A program made the position numbers and the translations under genes. A DNA stretch of 42,652 nucleotides from the NCBI GenBank assembly GCA_003576845.1, contig QEVJ01000041.1, positions 1 to 42,652 on the forward strand. Reading direction: 5' to 3'. A model generated the notes under the pieces. The model ran no database searches. It worked only from the letters and a program-made list of their open reading frames with translations, and was not told where the DNA came from. Below are positions 29,588 to 39,748 of this stretch, one piece after another (position 1 is the stretch's first letter; every line of letters begins with the position of its first letter). The DNA comes from Planctomycetota bacterium (GTDB lineage Bacteria > Planctomycetota > Planctomycetia > Pirellulales > PLA5).

Positions 29588-30934
29588 CTACAAAATGAAC
29601 TTGCTCAAATCCTCATCCTTCGCCACGCTTTCGAGTCGCTCCTTGACATAGGCCGCGTTGATCTCGACTTTGCCGACCTTCATGTCGGGCGCCTCGAACG
29701 ACAGTTCTTCGAGCAGTCGCTCCATGATCGTGTAGAGCCGCCGGGCGCCGATGTTCTGCGTCGATTGATTGACCTTGAACGCATACTCGGCGAGCGCCTC
29801 GATCGCGTCGGACGTGAACGAAACCTCGACGTTTTCCGCCCCCATCAGCGCCGCGTACTGCTTCGTAAGCGCGTTCTTCGGCTCGGTCAGAATGCGGACG
29901 AAATCTTCCTTCGTGAGGTCCGACAGTTCCACGCGGATCGGAAACCGGCCCTGGAGCTCCGGCATCAGGTCGCTCGGTTTGGCGGCATGAAACGCCCCCG
30001 CCGCGATGAACAGCACGTGGTCGGTCTTCACGTAGCCGTACCGCGTCTGGATCGTCGTCCCCTCGACGATCGGCAGCAAGTCGCGCTGCACGCCCTGCCG
30101 CGAAACGTCCGCCCCGCGGCTGTCGCTGGCGACCACTTTGTCGATCTCGTCGACGAAGATAATGCCCAAGTTCTCCGCGAGCGAAACCGCTTCGCTGTTC
30201 ACCTTCTCTTGATTGACCAGCGCCTCGCACTCCTGCTCGAACAGCACTTGCCGGGCCTCGCCGACGGTCAGTTCCTTGCGCGAAGTCGACTTGGGCAGAA
30301 TTTTCTCGAGCATCCCCTGGAAATCGACGTCCATGTGCTCCATGTTCATGCCGCCGACCATGACGGGCACGGCCTTCGACTCGATCGTCATTTCCACGCG
30401 GCGCCCTTCGAGTTCACCGCCCGCGAGCATCGCCCGCATTTTCTCGCGCGTGCGTTGGTAGCGTTCGGGATCTTCGGCTTCGTCGTCGTCCTCGCCGGTG
30501 CCGATGGAATACGACACGGGCGGCGGGGCCAAGAGATCGAGCAGCCGCTCCTCGACCCGACGCTTGGCTTCTTCTTCGATGTTCGCCCGCTCGCGCTCGC
30601 GGACGAGGCCGATCGCATTCTCGACCAGCTCGCGGACCATGCTCTCGACGTCGCGGCCGTAATAACCGACTTCCGTGTACTTGGTCGCTTCGACCTTGAT
30701 GAACGGCGCGCCGGTGAGCTTAGCCAGGCGGCGGGCGATCTCCGTCTTGCCCACGCCGGTCGGCCCGATCATCAAAATGTTCTTGGGCGCGACCTCGGGC
30801 TGCATGTCGGCGTCGAGTCGTTGCCGCCGCCAGCGATTGCGGATCGCGATCGCCACGGCCCGCTTGGCGTCCTTCTGGCCGACGATGTGCCGATCGAGCT
30901 CGGCGACGATTTCCCGCGGGGTCAGGTCTCGCAC
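29588..30934 (-). CDS. hslU: HslU, ATPase subunit of the HslUV protease
   Basis: HslU is a AAA+ hexameric ring that unfolds proteins and feeds them to HslV. The GTG start at 30934 gives the family N-terminus [20 protein letters not shown], with GAGGAA about 6 nt upstream; a longer frame to 31564 is merely hslV read out of frame. The 448 residues include Walker A GPTGVGKT (57-64), the pore loop GYYGRD (90-95), Walker [10 protein letters not shown], and the C-terminus EDLSKFIL that inserts into HslV. The gene overlaps the hslV end by 13 bases, so the two are translationally coupled. Confidence 0.95.
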   Translation of the reverse strand: MRDLTPREIVAELDRHIVGQKDAKRAVAIAIRNRWRRQRLDADMQPEVAPKNILMIGPTGVGKTEIARRLAKLTGAPFIKVEATKYTEVGYYGRDVESMVRELVENAIGLVRERERANIEEEAKRRVEERLLDLLAPPPVSYSIGTGEDDDEAEDPERYQRTREKMRAMLAGGELEGRRVEMTIESKAVPVMVGGMNMEHMDVDFQGMLEKILPKSTSRKELTVGEARQVLFEQECEALVNQEKVNSEAVSLAENLGIIFVDEIDKVVASDSRGADVSRQGVQRDLLPIVEGTTIQTRYGYVKTDHVLFIAAGAFHAAKPSDLMPELQGRFPIRVELSDLTKEDFVRILTEPKNALTKQYAALMGAENVEVSFTSDAIEALAEYAFKVNQSTQNIGARRLYTIMERLLEELSFEAPDMKVGKVEINAAYVKERLESVAKDEDLSKFIL

Positions 30935-31473
30935 GATAGTTCCTCGACCACGATGTTGCGATTCGTATAGATGTCGATGTCGGCGGCGAGTTCCAGCGCC
31001 CGGCGAACGATGTCGGCGGCGGACATGTCCGTGTGGGCGACCAAGGCCCGGGCCGCGACCAGGGCATAGTTGCCGCCGGAGCCGATCCCCAATATCCCGT
31101 CCGTCGGCTGCACCACGTCGCCGTTGCCGGTCAGCAGCAACGAATACCGGGCGTCGACGACGGCGAGCAAGGCTTCGAGCCGCCGCAAGGCCCGGTCGGT
31201 CCGCCATTCCTTGGCCAGTTCCGTCGCCGCCCGTGGGACGTTGCCGGGAAAATCCTTGAGCTTGGTCTCGAACCGTTCGAGCAGCGCGAAAGCGTCCGCC
31301 GTTCCGCCGGCAAAACCGACGATCACGCGGTCGCCCGCAAGCCGGCGAATCTTCATCGCGTCGGCCTTCATAATGGCCGTGCCGAGCGTCACCTGCCCAT
31401 CGCCGCCAATAGCGACCTTGCCGCGATGGCGAACGGTGAGGATGGTGGTCGAGTGGGATTTTAGACGCGGCAT
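30922..31473 (-). CDS. hslV: HslV, peptidase subunit of the HslUV protease
   Basis: HslV forms the double hexameric proteolytic core, an N-terminal-nucleophile threonine peptidase. The 183 residues align closely with the family: [67 protein letters not shown] and [15 protein letters not shown]. The catalytic Thr should be Thr9 after removal of the eight-residue propeptide MPRLKSHS; in E. coli only Met is removed. The start has no good Shine-Dalgarno sequence and follows the CTTCCCC/short-period leader. It is the first gene of the hslVU pair. Confidence 0.94.
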   Translation of the reverse strand: MPRLKSHSTTILTVRHRGKVAIGGDGQVTLGTAIMKADAMKIRRLAGDRVIVGFAGGTADAFALLERFETKLKDFPGNVPRAATELAKEWRTDRALRRLEALLAVVDARYSLLLTGNGDVVQPTDGILGIGSGGNYALVAARALVAHTDMSAADIVRRALELAADIDIYTNRNIVVEELSCET

Positions 31474-31716
31474 GGCGGGCCGGGCGGGGAAGTGAGGAGT
31501 GATGATTGATGAACGATGAGCGATGAGCGATGAATGCAGACGCGAGCGGCCTCCAGGAACGCACGCCGATCGACGACCGTCGCGCGCCGGGCGGTCAATT
31601 CTACTCGCCAGGGGGCAGATGTTCTATGGATACACGGCGATTACCGGTTTCGCCTCCACCCGCGGAGTACGCCTCGAACTACTCTCGACCCAAGGTGGTT
31701 CGTGCTAGCTTGCCAA

Positions 31717-33300
31717 TTATTCATCATCCGGATTCGCGAGCCTTACTCGCATCGTCGTGTCGCCCGTGCCCGTAAACGTTGCCGTCACAGTTTTTTTCGT
31801 CCAGCGCGCTTTTCGCGTCGTGGCATGCGGCGAGAGTTCGATAGAAAGGGCAGAATATTCGCGGACAATTCGCCCTGCTTCGATCCTCTCGCCGAGCAGC
31901 GTATACGTGACGGATGAGACTATTTGCGCCGGCGCGGGACCGCGGGGGATCTGGTTCCGTTTCTTGATCAGCACGAGTTCGGCTTCCAATCGCACGTACG
32001 GCACTTTTTTTACCCATTCGCCCTCGAACAAAACGCCAAAAGCTTCATTGGCCGTGTCACACTCCTCGTCATCGAATGCCTTAAACGACCAAATCGGATT
32101 GATATGGAACCTCTTGGCCAGCTTTCTGGCTTTGTCGATCGCGGATAGGTATTTCACCACGTTTCGCGCAAACTCGTGAGATTGAAGTCGCGCCGTGAGT
32201 TCCGATAAGAGGTTTCCATTCCTTTCAAAACGAACAACGACGGCGTTTGTGCTCGTCAACTGATTGAAGAAACGAAGTAGATTGTCGAAATGCGCCAGTG
32301 CTTGCAGCCGTTGACCATCCCAGTGTGTGGGCTTGAAGTTCAAATTGAATCCGCCGTTATCGGCAGGAGTGAACGGACCAGCCGAAACGGACAACGGAGA
32401 GTTTTGAAGGGAGCCGAGGAACCTGTGCTCGCGCTGGCCGCCTTGAAATGCTCCCTGGATTCCTTGAACTGTGACCGAAACGCCGTTGTCAGCGCACGAT
32501 AGCACCAGACTTGCGGGAATGTTCACGGCCCATTGCATGGTCCCGCCATGATTTGTCAATTCGTCAAAGAGTCTCGTGCCTTCCGCAAATACTTCTCCCG
32601 GAGCGAATGAGACCGGAACACCTTGGTCGATTAGCTTTGCAAGCTTGCCCTGAAGATTCTCTGGGCTTCCCTTAAACCGCACCTTGAAAGTGACGTCCTC
32701 CTTGGGAGAAAAATGAAACCTCGGGACTTCGTCATCGAGCGTAACGCTGACGTTGAATCGAGTGTCCAGCAACTGCTTGTGCTCCTTTTGGGCAGCAATT
32801 GCCTCAGTGATTGATAAAGGATGCGCCGCCCGTAAAAAGCGCTTCGCCGAAAGGATTGCCTTGCGAAACTGCTCGAAGTTGCTCCAACTAAGCGTATTCT
32901 GCAGCGGCACATAAAGCGTCACGGTTTTTCGCGACCGCCAAGTCTGGTCGTGGCGCAGAGCTTCCTGAATAAACAGCCACCACGCACATCGGCTCTTCGT
33001 GTCGACAAGCACAAGGAAAATGGGCAGATCCTTGAGCTTGTCAAGATAGTAGATCGCATGCTTGGTCTTTAGTGGGTAGGCAAGGTGACTTCCGTCCCGA
33101 GAAGCCTTGAGCCGCGTCGAACCTTTGAGTTGCACGTAAAACGAATCGCCCGAGAGTGCTCCATCGGCGTCTCCAATCTCGACCACGTAATCTTTTCCGT
33201 AGTCGCGCTGAACACTGTTGCAAACCCAAGTGGTTGGCAGCGCAGACTCAAAGACCTGCCGTGCCGTTTCGTCGATCTGATGAGTTTGTGATCGCTTCAT
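31717..33300 (-). CDS. DUF4365-domain protein, possible PD-(D/E)XK nuclease
   Basis: The 527-residue protein starts with a DUF4365-like domain of about 150 residues. The sequence RDYGKDYVVEIGD followed by FYVQLKGS gives D37, E41 and Q57-x-K59, the D...E...QxK arrangement of PD-(D/E)XK nuclease folds; E13 in an early helix could be the fourth site residue. The rest, rich in beta-type segments, matches nothing I recognise. No membrane segment or signal is present. Its base composition differs from neighbours (29 of 60 G+C in 32041-32100, against 39 of 60 in a sampled kinase stretch), and it sits alone between hslV and ptsI, both housekeeping. Horizontal gain is likely, and a role against foreign DNA is a guess from the fold. 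Confidence 0.7.
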   Translation of the reverse strand: MKRSQTHQIDETARQVFESALPTTWVCNSVQRDYGKDYVVEIGDADGALSGDSFYVQLKGSTRLKASRDGSHLAYPLKTKHAIYYLDKLKDLPIFLVLVDTKSRCAWWLFIQEALRHDQTWRSRKTVTLYVPLQNTLSWSNFEQFRKAILSAKRFLRAAHPLSITEAIAAQKEHKQLLDTRFNVSVTLDDEVPRFHFSPKEDVTFKVRFKGSPENLQGKLAKLIDQGVPVSFAPGEVFAEGTRLFDELTNHGGTMQWAVNIPASLVLSCADNGVSVTVQGIQGAFQGGQREHRFLGSLQNSPLSVSAGPFTPADNGGFNLNFKPTHWDGQRLQALAHFDNLLRFFNQLTSTNAVVVRFERNGNLLSELTARLQSHEFARNVVKYLSAIDKARKLAKRFHINPIWSFKAFDDEECDTANEAFGVLFEGEWVKKVPYVRLEAELVLIKKRNQIPRGPAPAQIVSSVTYTLLGERIEAGRIVREYSALSIELSPHATTRKARWTKKTVTATFTGTGDTTMRVRLANPDDE

Positions 33301-33380
33301 CAGCCACTCGCGGGCCAGCGAAAGCGTATTGGTACAGTAACGTGATCTGGCCTCGGGGGATTTCGCGTCGCTTTGTCAAA

Positions 33381-35141
33381 TCACGCCGTATCCAGCATCG
33401 CCAAATTCGGCGCAATCTTCTTGATCTGTTCCGTCAGATACCGCGTCACTTGCGAGATTGCTTTGTGGCTTAGCACGCGGCGGTGGATGGATTCGGCTTT
33501 GGCGACCGTCAGGTGACAGAGGAGTTCCTTCATCGACGGGATGAACGCCGGGCTCATCGAGAAGCTGCGGAGGCCCATGCCGAAGAGCAGTAGAAAGCCG
33601 CGCGGGGAGCCGGCCATTTCGCCGCACAGCGTCACCGGCTTGTTCGCGGCGTTGCACGCGGCGATCACGTCCGTCAGCACGCGGATCACCGGCGGCGCGA
33701 GCGGCTGGCAAAGGTGACTCACCTTCGGGTTGTCGCGGTCGGCCGCCATCAAATACTGCACCAGGTCGTTCGAGCCGATCGACACGAAGTCAACCGTCGG
33801 CAAGAGCGACCGAATCGACACCGCCGCCGCCGGCACTTCCAGCATCAAGCCCACCGGCACCGATCCGACCCGGACGCGGCGCGATTCGAGCTGCCGACGG
33901 GCGCGATCGACCATCGTGCGCAGCCGCCGCATTTCCTCGAACGTCGTGACCATCGGAAAAAGCATGCGCACCGTGCGGCCGGACGCTTCCTGCTCGGCGG
34001 CGGCCCGGAGAATCGCGCGGATTTGCGTCGCGAACAGCTCGGGATGTTCGAACGACAGACGAATCGACCGCCAGCCCATGAAGGGGTTCGCCTCGCGGGC
34101 ATGGCCGAGATAAGGCACCGTCTTGTCGCCGCCGATGTCGAGCGTGCGGATCGTCACCGTGTTGCCCGGCGACGCGGCAATCACTTCCCGATAAGCCTGG
34201 AACTGCTCCTCTTCGTCGGGCACGCTCGGATGCGTGAGGAACAGGTATTCGGTGCGATAGAGTCCGATGCCGGTCGCGCCCATCGCGGCCGCCGCTTTGA
34301 CGTCGGCGACGTTGTTGATGTTGGCCAGAAGCTGGACCGTTTCGCCGTCGGCGCTCTTCGCCGGCAGATCGCGGTTGGCCGCGAGTTGGTCCTTGAGCAG
34401 AAAGAACTCGCGCTGCAGCTTGCGATAGGCGCTTTCGATTTCGGCGTCGGGATTGACGACCACGTGCCCATCGCGGCCGTCGACGACGATCCGATCGCCC
34501 GTTTTCACCTGCTTGAGAATCCCGCGAAGCCCGGAGACGGCGGGAATGCCCCGACTGCGGGCGAGAATCGCGGCGTGGCTCGTCTGGCCGCCGGCTTGCG
34601 TGACGATGCCCATGACCGGCCGATCGCCGAGCGCCACGACGTGCGACGGCAGCAACTCGTCGGCCACCACGATCAGCGGACCGGCGATCGCTTTGCCGTC
34701 GGGCTGGAGGACTTCCGACAAGTGACCGCTGATGCGAAGCACCACGTCGCGCAGGTCGTTGAGCCGCAGCTTGAGGTACTCGTCCTTCGTGCGGGCGAAG
34801 AGCGAGGCGTATTCGTTGAGCAGGTGGTGCAGCGCCGCTTGGGCCGTTTCGTGATGCTCCGCGATCCACGCCCGCGTCTTCTCGTCGAACGCGGGGTCTT
34901 CGAGAATGGCGAGGTGGCTGGCGAAGATGGCCGCTTCGTGCGGGCCGACCTGGCGGGCGACTTTTTGCGTCAGGGCCCGGAGATCGGCCGCCGTTTTCAC
35001 GCGCGCGCGTTCATACCGGGCCAATTCCGCCTGAACCTCGCCCGGTTCGAGGCGCTTGGTGTCGGGATTGACGAAGATTTCGTCGATGCAATAGGCCGTG
35101 CCGACCGCGACGCCGGGGGAAACGGGAATGCCGTTGCGCAT
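33381..35141 (-). CDS. ptsI: PEP-protein phosphotransferase (enzyme I)
   Basis: Enzyme I moves phosphate from phosphoenolpyruvate to HPr, starting the sugar phosphotransferase system. The start at 35141 gives the standard N-terminus MRNGIPVSPGVAVGTAYCID and 586 residues; a frame to 35252 adds an unrelated Arg-rich stretch. The phosphorylated His is His189 in GGQTSHAAILARSRGIPAV, at the same number as in E. coli. The PEP-binding domain shows IGLYRTEYLFL, RTLDIGGDK, PMVTTFEEM, GLMLEVPAA, FVSIGSNDLVQY and the active Cys in VTLCGEMAGSP. No ptsH or EII gene is in the window, so its role may be regulatory rather than sugar uptake. Confidence 0.94.
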   Translation of the reverse strand: MRNGIPVSPGVAVGTAYCIDEIFVNPDTKRLEPGEVQAELARYERARVKTAADLRALTQKVARQVGPHEAAIFASHLAILEDPAFDEKTRAWIAEHHETAQAALHHLLNEYASLFARTKDEYLKLRLNDLRDVVLRISGHLSEVLQPDGKAIAGPLIVVADELLPSHVVALGDRPVMGIVTQAGGQTSHAAILARSRGIPAVSGLRGILKQVKTGDRIVVDGRDGHVVVNPDAEIESAYRKLQREFFLLKDQLAANRDLPAKSADGETVQLLANINNVADVKAAAAMGATGIGLYRTEYLFLTHPSVPDEEEQFQAYREVIAASPGNTVTIRTLDIGGDKTVPYLGHAREANPFMGWRSIRLSFEHPELFATQIRAILRAAAEQEASGRTVRMLFPMVTTFEEMRRLRTMVDRARRQLESRRVRVGSVPVGLMLEVPAAAVSIRSLLPTVDFVSIGSNDLVQYLMAADRDNPKVSHLCQPLAPPVIRVLTDVIAACNAANKPVTLCGEMAGSPRGFLLLFGMGLRSFSMSPAFIPSMKELLCHLTVAKAESIHRRVLSHKAISQVTRYLTEQIKKIAPNLAMLDTA

Positions 35142-35235
35142 GACCGGAAATGGTAGCAGGCGAGCCGCGCGTCGGGAATCGGCGGTGCGGGGGCGTCGCG
35201 AGGGACGGCAGTTTTTGCGCGGTGTTGGGGACATT

Positions 35236-35259
35236 GCCCCCGGTGTGTTCACCGGGGGC
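35236..35259. repeat. Perfect 10-bp-arm hairpin and degenerate copies
   Basis: GCCCCCGGTG-TGTT-CACCGGGGGC is a perfect stem-loop. It is followed at 35260-35300 by two degenerate echoes of its right half: TCACCAAGGGCTAATT and TCGCCGGGGGATTAG. It lies in the divergent gap between ptsI and the AsmA-like gene (35142-35442), which otherwise shows no gene. It looks like a REP-type element with decaying neighbours; a terminator role is unlikely, as both flanking genes start here. Confidence 0.75.
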
Positions 35260-35442
35260 TAAATACTCACCAAGGGCTAATTGCTCGCCGGGGGATTAGT
35301 GTTTATTTGTTCACATTGGGGGAGCTAAATGGGGTTGTGTTGAACGCGGAAAGTCGGTAGATACCTGCCGCGGACGAGTTGCGCGCACTGGGGGCAGCTT
35401 GCGCTTGCGAAGCACGAAAACTGCGATTCACGGAAGGTTGCG

Positions 35443-38400
35443 ATGGCCACCGTATTGACCGAAGCGTTCGACGATGCCCTGCCTGCAAAGCCGGCTGCTG
35501 CGACGGCGGCGGTCCCGCGGCGGCGACGGTGGATTTGGCTCTTGGTCGCGCCCGTGCTGGTGGTGCTGGCGCTGCCGACGATCGTGTCGACGAAGCCGTT
35601 TCGCGGCCGCGTGCTAAAACTCGCCGCAAGCCAGATCGACGGCGAGGTGAACTGCGGATCGCTGTCGCTCGGCTGGTTCAGCTCGCAATCGGTCGGCGAC
35701 CTGTCGATCACCGGGCGCGACGGCCGCGTCTTGCTGTCGGGCGCGACGATCGAGGTGCCCAAGTCGCTGTTCTCGCTGGCGCTTTCGCCAGGTGACTTGG
35801 GAACGGTGAGAATTACCGGGCCGCAGGTGAACTTGTTCGTCCGCGCGGACGGCAGCAACTTCGAGGACGTGCTCGCCAAGCTGTTGAAGCCGGAAGAGCC
35901 GAGCGCGTCGACCGTAACCGGCACGATTGTGGTCGGCGGGGCCTCGGCGACGATCGTCGACGAAGTGCGGCAGCGCGAATGGAAGGTCACGGCGTTCGAC
36001 GCGAACGTGGAGCTTTCGCCCGACGCGACGACGGCGACCAAAGGAACGATCTCCGCGCAGCTCGCGGCCGATCCGGACACGCCGCGGCTCGCTTGCGAGT
36101 TCGTGCTGCCCAAGTCCGATGGCGGGGGCACGACGAATGGCGCCTCGGCGCAGTTGTCCCTCAAAACGGAGCGCTTTCCGCTCGATTTGTGCGAAGCAAT
36201 CGGACGGCGCTGGGACCAGAACCTGCGGTTGAGCGGACGATTGACGACCGACCTCGCCGCTCAGTGGCCGGCGGGCGAATCGGGCGTGTATGCGGCGCGA
36301 GGAACGCAGGCGATCGAGGCGCTGCGGTATCGAGCGACGGCCCTCGGCAGCGACGAACTGCGGCTCGTCAAAGCGGAAGGACCGTTCGACGTGCGATGGG
36401 ACGGACGGCAACTCGACGTGAAACCGACTTCGCTCAGTTGCGACGTGGGGCGCGTCGCGGTGCAAGGGACGGCGCCGGTGGAACGCTTTGCGATGGCGTC
36501 GCTCGTTGCGGCGCTCGCGACCGCATCGCTCGAAGCGTCGGCCGACGTCGACCTCGCCCGCGTGGCGGCAATGCTGCCGGAAACGCTCCGCGTGCGCCCG
36601 GGAACCCGCATTGTCGGCGGCAAGCTCCAAGCGAATCTCGGCCGCCGCAACGACGCGACGGGCCAGACCTCGATCGGCGATATCGGCATTACGGACCTCG
36701 CCGCGGAAGAAAACGGTAGACGGATCACCTGGGACCAGCCGCTGCGGTTGTCGTTCGACGTGAACGAGTCGCCGCGGGGCGTCGTCGTCAACCGGCTCGC
36801 GTGCGAGTCGGAGTTCTTGCAGTTCGACGGCCGCGGAACGCTCGCCGATTTTTCGGGCGAGATGCGATTCGATCTCGACCGCCTGATGCGCGAAGCGCGC
36901 CGCTTCATCGACGTGGGCGACGTCCAACTCGCCGGCACGGGCAACGGACAGCTTCAGATTCGCCGCGGCGACGACGGCGTGTTCGGCGCGAACGGGACCT
37001 TCGACGTCCGCGACTTTCGCTTTGCCATGCCGGGCGATCGCGTGTGGGAAGAGCATCTCGTGCGGCTCAAGCTCGACGCGAATGGCTTGATCGAGGATGG
37101 ATCGGCAGGTCGGCGACTCGCGGAATTGCACGCCGCGACCGCCAGCGTCGAATCGTCCGGCGAACAGGTCGTCGTGCAACTCGCCAAGCCGGTGTTCAAG
37201 ATCAATCGCACGACGCTCTGGCCAGTGAATGTCCGGATCGCGAGCGGCAATCTCGCGAATTGGACGCTGCGATTGCGGCCGTGGATCGACGTGGGCGGAT
37301 GGCAGGCGTCGGGGATCTGCAACGCGACGGCGAGCGCGACGATTTCCGTAGACGCCATCGACCTGGCGAAGTTCAACGCGGCGATCGACGACTTTGCCGT
37401 CTCGACCCAAGGACGCGATCGGTATCTCGACGAGAACGTGGCGCTGGCCGCATCCGGGCGATTTGAGTTCGCGCCCGCGCGGCTGGCGATTTACGACGCC
37501 AGCTTCCGCGGCACGGGAACCGCCGTCGACGCCAAGGAATTCCGCATCGCCCTCGATGCGTCGCAAGCGACCGGCGATGCGAGCTTCGAGTTGGACCTGG
37601 AGCGGGCTTCGCCGTGGTTGTCGCAATTGCTTGCCGGAACCGGCAGCGGCGGCCTGGCCGGGCAGCTCGTCGGCTCACTGCGGCTCGAAGACCAGGGCGG
37701 CGTCATGCGGATCGTGGCCAACCTTGCCGGCGACAACTTGGGCGTCGTGTCGCGCACCGCCGCGACAACGCCGGGATCAATGGCGCTCGTCGATCGCAAG
37801 CTGCGCGCAGCGGTCGACGCGACCTACGATCGGAGCGCCGGCACTCTACGGCTCGCAAGCGGCCAGATCGCGGGCGAAGCGGTCCAACTCGCCGCGCAAG
37901 GAACGGTGAAGGGAATCCAGGCGACGATGGAAGTCGACATCACCGGGCAGTTGGATTACGACCTCGCTCGGCTGACGCCCGTGTTGCGTTGGTACTTCGG
38001 CGACGGCATTCGGCTTTCGGGCCGAGGACCACAGCAATTTGCGATTCGCGGGCCGCTCGACGGGACGATGATTACCGCGGCGCCGTTCGCGGAAGGCGCC
38101 CGGCCGACTACCGTGCCGCGGTGGCGCGACGCGCTGGTTGTCGAAGCAGGAATCGGTTGGCAGGAAATCCAGTGGTACGACTTCCGTGCCGGGCCAGGGC
38201 AATTGCGCGGGCGATTGGCCAACGGGAGGTTGGCAGTGGACCCGATTCAGGTCGCTTTGCAGGAAGGGCAACTGACGCTGGCGCCGCAGGTTTACCTGAC
38301 GGCGGACCCGATGATGCTCGCGCTGCCCAAGGGGCAGGTGCTCAAAGACGTGCGGCTGACGCCCGACTTGTGCGCGGCGGGCCTGAAATACGTGCATCCC

Positions 38401-38958
38401 TTCCTCGCCGGGGCGACCAATGTTGACGGACACGTTTCGCTCGACTTGACGGGGGCATGGATTCCCCTGTCCGACATGCGGACGACGCAGGCGGCCGGGA
38501 AGCTTCAGATTCACAAAGTCGAAGTCAGCGGCGGGCCGCTCTTGGGCGACATGTTGCCGGCCGTGCTGATGCTCCAGCCGCAGCGCGTGCCCTTGTTGCC
38601 GGAAGTCGAGTTCTGGGTCGAGAAGGGCCGGGTCTGGCACCGGGGCGTCGGAGTCCAACTGCGGGAGACAGCCGTTTCGACCACCGGCTCGGTCGGATTC
38701 GACGAGTCGCTGGATATCGTGGCCGAAATGAATGTGCCGGAAAAATGGCTCGGCCAGAATGTCCTGGGAACGGCACTGAAAAATCAGAAAATCAAGATTC
38801 CGATTCGAGGGACGCTCTCCCGGCCCCAGGTCGACGCCCAGCAGTTGGCGAAACTGCGGGCGGAGTTCGTCGGCGAGGCGGCTGGGAACATCATTCGGGA
38901 CGAGTTATTCGACCGTCTGCTGAAGCCGCGCGAACCGGCCGACGGCCAACGCCGTTGA
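35443..38958 (+). CDS. Large AsmA/TamB-like membrane-anchored protein
   Basis: The 1171-residue protein has a short cytoplasmic N-terminus, one membrane segment (about 30-49, WIWLLVAPVLVVLALPTIV) and a long periplasmic part. Beginning with STKPFRGRVLKLAASQI and many repeated beta-rich segments such as SLSLGWFSSQSVGDLSI, the pattern is that of AsmA-like proteins. Towards the end it has AAGKLQIHKVEVSGGPLLGD and a segment resembling the AsmA-like C-terminal region (VGFDESLDIVAEMNVPEKWL, KIKIPIRGTLSRPQVD). Related proteins form bridges that carry phospholipids between inner and outer membranes; this role is inferred. GGAAGG about 5 nt before the ATG fixes the start. Confidence 0.75.
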   Translation: MATVLTEAFDDALPAKPAAATAAVPRRRRWIWLLVAPVLVVLALPTIVSTKPFRGRVLKLAASQIDGEVNCGSLSLGWFSSQSVGDLSITGRDGRVLLSGATIEVPKSLFSLALSPGDLGTVRITGPQVNLFVRADGSNFEDVLAKLLKPEEPSASTVTGTIVVGGASATIVDEVRQREWKVTAFDANVELSPDATTATKGTISAQLAADPDTPRLACEFVLPKSDGGGTTNGASAQLSLKTERFPLDLCEAIGRRWDQNLRLSGRLTTDLAAQWPAGESGVYAARGTQAIEALRYRATALGSDELRLVKAEGPFDVRWDGRQLDVKPTSLSCDVGRVAVQGTAPVERFAMASLVAALATASLEASADVDLARVAAMLPETLRVRPGTRIVGGKLQANLGRRNDATGQTSIGDIGITDLAAEENGRRITWDQPLRLSFDVNESPRGVVVNRLACESEFLQFDGRGTLADFSGEMRFDLDRLMREARRFIDVGDVQLAGTGNGQLQIRRGDDGVFGANGTFDVRDFRFAMPGDRVWEEHLVRLKLDANGLIEDGSAGRRLAELHAATASVESSGEQVVVQLAKPVFKINRTTLWPVNVRIASGNLANWTLRLRPWIDVGGWQASGICNATASATISVDAIDLAKFNAAIDDFAVSTQGRDRYLDENVALAASGRFEFAPARLAIYDASFRGTGTAVDAKEFRIALDASQATGDASFELDLERASPWLSQLLAGTGSGGLAGQLVGSLRLEDQGGVMRIVANLAGDNLGVVSRTAATTPGSMALVDRKLRAAVDATYDRSAGTLRLASGQIAGEAVQLAAQGTVKGIQATMEVDITGQLDYDLARLTPVLRWYFGDGIRLSGRGPQQFAIRGPLDGTMITAAPFAEGARPTTVPRWRDALVVEAGIGWQEIQWYDFRAGPGQLRGRLANGRLAVDPIQVALQEGQLTLAPQVYLTADPMMLALPKGQVLKDVRLTPDLCAAGLKYVHPFLAGATNVDGHVSLDLTGAWIPLSDMRTTQAAGKLQIHKVEVSGGPLLGDMLPAVLMLQPQRVPLLPEVEFWVEKGRVWHRGVGVQLRETAVSTTGSVGFDESLDIVAEMNVPEKWLGQNVLGTALKNQKIKIPIRGTLSRPQVDAQQLAKLRAEFVGEAAGNIIRDELFDRLLKPREPADGQRR

Positions 38959-39164
38959 GTCGCAACTCGTTAGCATATAAATCTTTAGGACGCTGGCCGC
39001 CTTTCCGCAAGTTGGCGCGTTTCGGCCCGGGCGGCGTACCGGGCCGGGGTCTTGGCGAGCCGAAGGGCCGCATCCTTTCAAGTCGTCCCAGGCTTCCCAA
39101 ATCCCCTAGTCTGGAGGTTAGGGTAGTCGTAGAAGTTTTTCGCCAAAAGTGGCAACGCGATATC

Positions 39165-39193
39165 TTGACGCTTGCCGCGGCCGGGCTAAGAAT
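39165..39193 (+). promoter_or_regulatory. Candidate sigma-70 promoter in a 790-bp gap
   Basis: TTGACG (39165-39170) and TAAGAAT (39187-39193) are 16 bases apart. Transcription would start near 39200, 550 nt before the next start codon at 39749. The gap 38959-39748 shows no convincing gene, so the transcript would have a long untranslated leader or include a small RNA. Confidence 0.35.
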
Positions 39194-39748
39194 GAAGGTG
39201 TCGTGATTTTGGGACGCGATTTCTGCGAAATTGTCTTGCCACCACAGTTGGCGAGAACTTTTTCCGCGGAAATGGCACTCAGCGCACGATAGGCCTGCGG
39301 CGACACGTCGCCAAACGGCCCGCGGCACGTGAACAGGCCGCGAGAGATCGAGGCACGTCGGCGGCCCAGCAATTGGGTCGCCGCCGCACGAACTGAACCG
39401 GGACAGGGAACGACAAAGTCGACCGGGAGAGTGAACCACGCGCATCGAAACCACGTAGTTGGGCGAAGAGGCAATACCGCGGCAGTTTTTAACGAATAGT
39501 CAAACGACGTTCGCGAATCACTGTGGCGTGGACCAACGACCGGAACCGTTTCGACGCGCTTGGCGACTAACTTTCTCGGTTCCCGCCTAACACACTACCG
39601 TGACGGCGCGCCCCACGCACCGTCCTAAACCGTAAACGTCGGCACACGATGTCGTCGGCGTTCCTTACTTGAAATGCAGCCCTTTGCTGCGTGCTGTTTT
39701 GCGTTGCGCGCCGAGTACTGCGCTCAACGCGAACAGGGGACCACTCAC

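Noticed and set aside
29588-31564. 658-residue version of HslU
   Set aside because: The extra N-terminal part is the hslV gene read in another frame. The family N-terminus and a ribosome site place the start at the GTG at 30934.
33374-33379. TTGACA on the minus strand as a promoter for the DUF4365 gene
   Set aside because: No acceptable -10 element lies 16-18 bases downstream.
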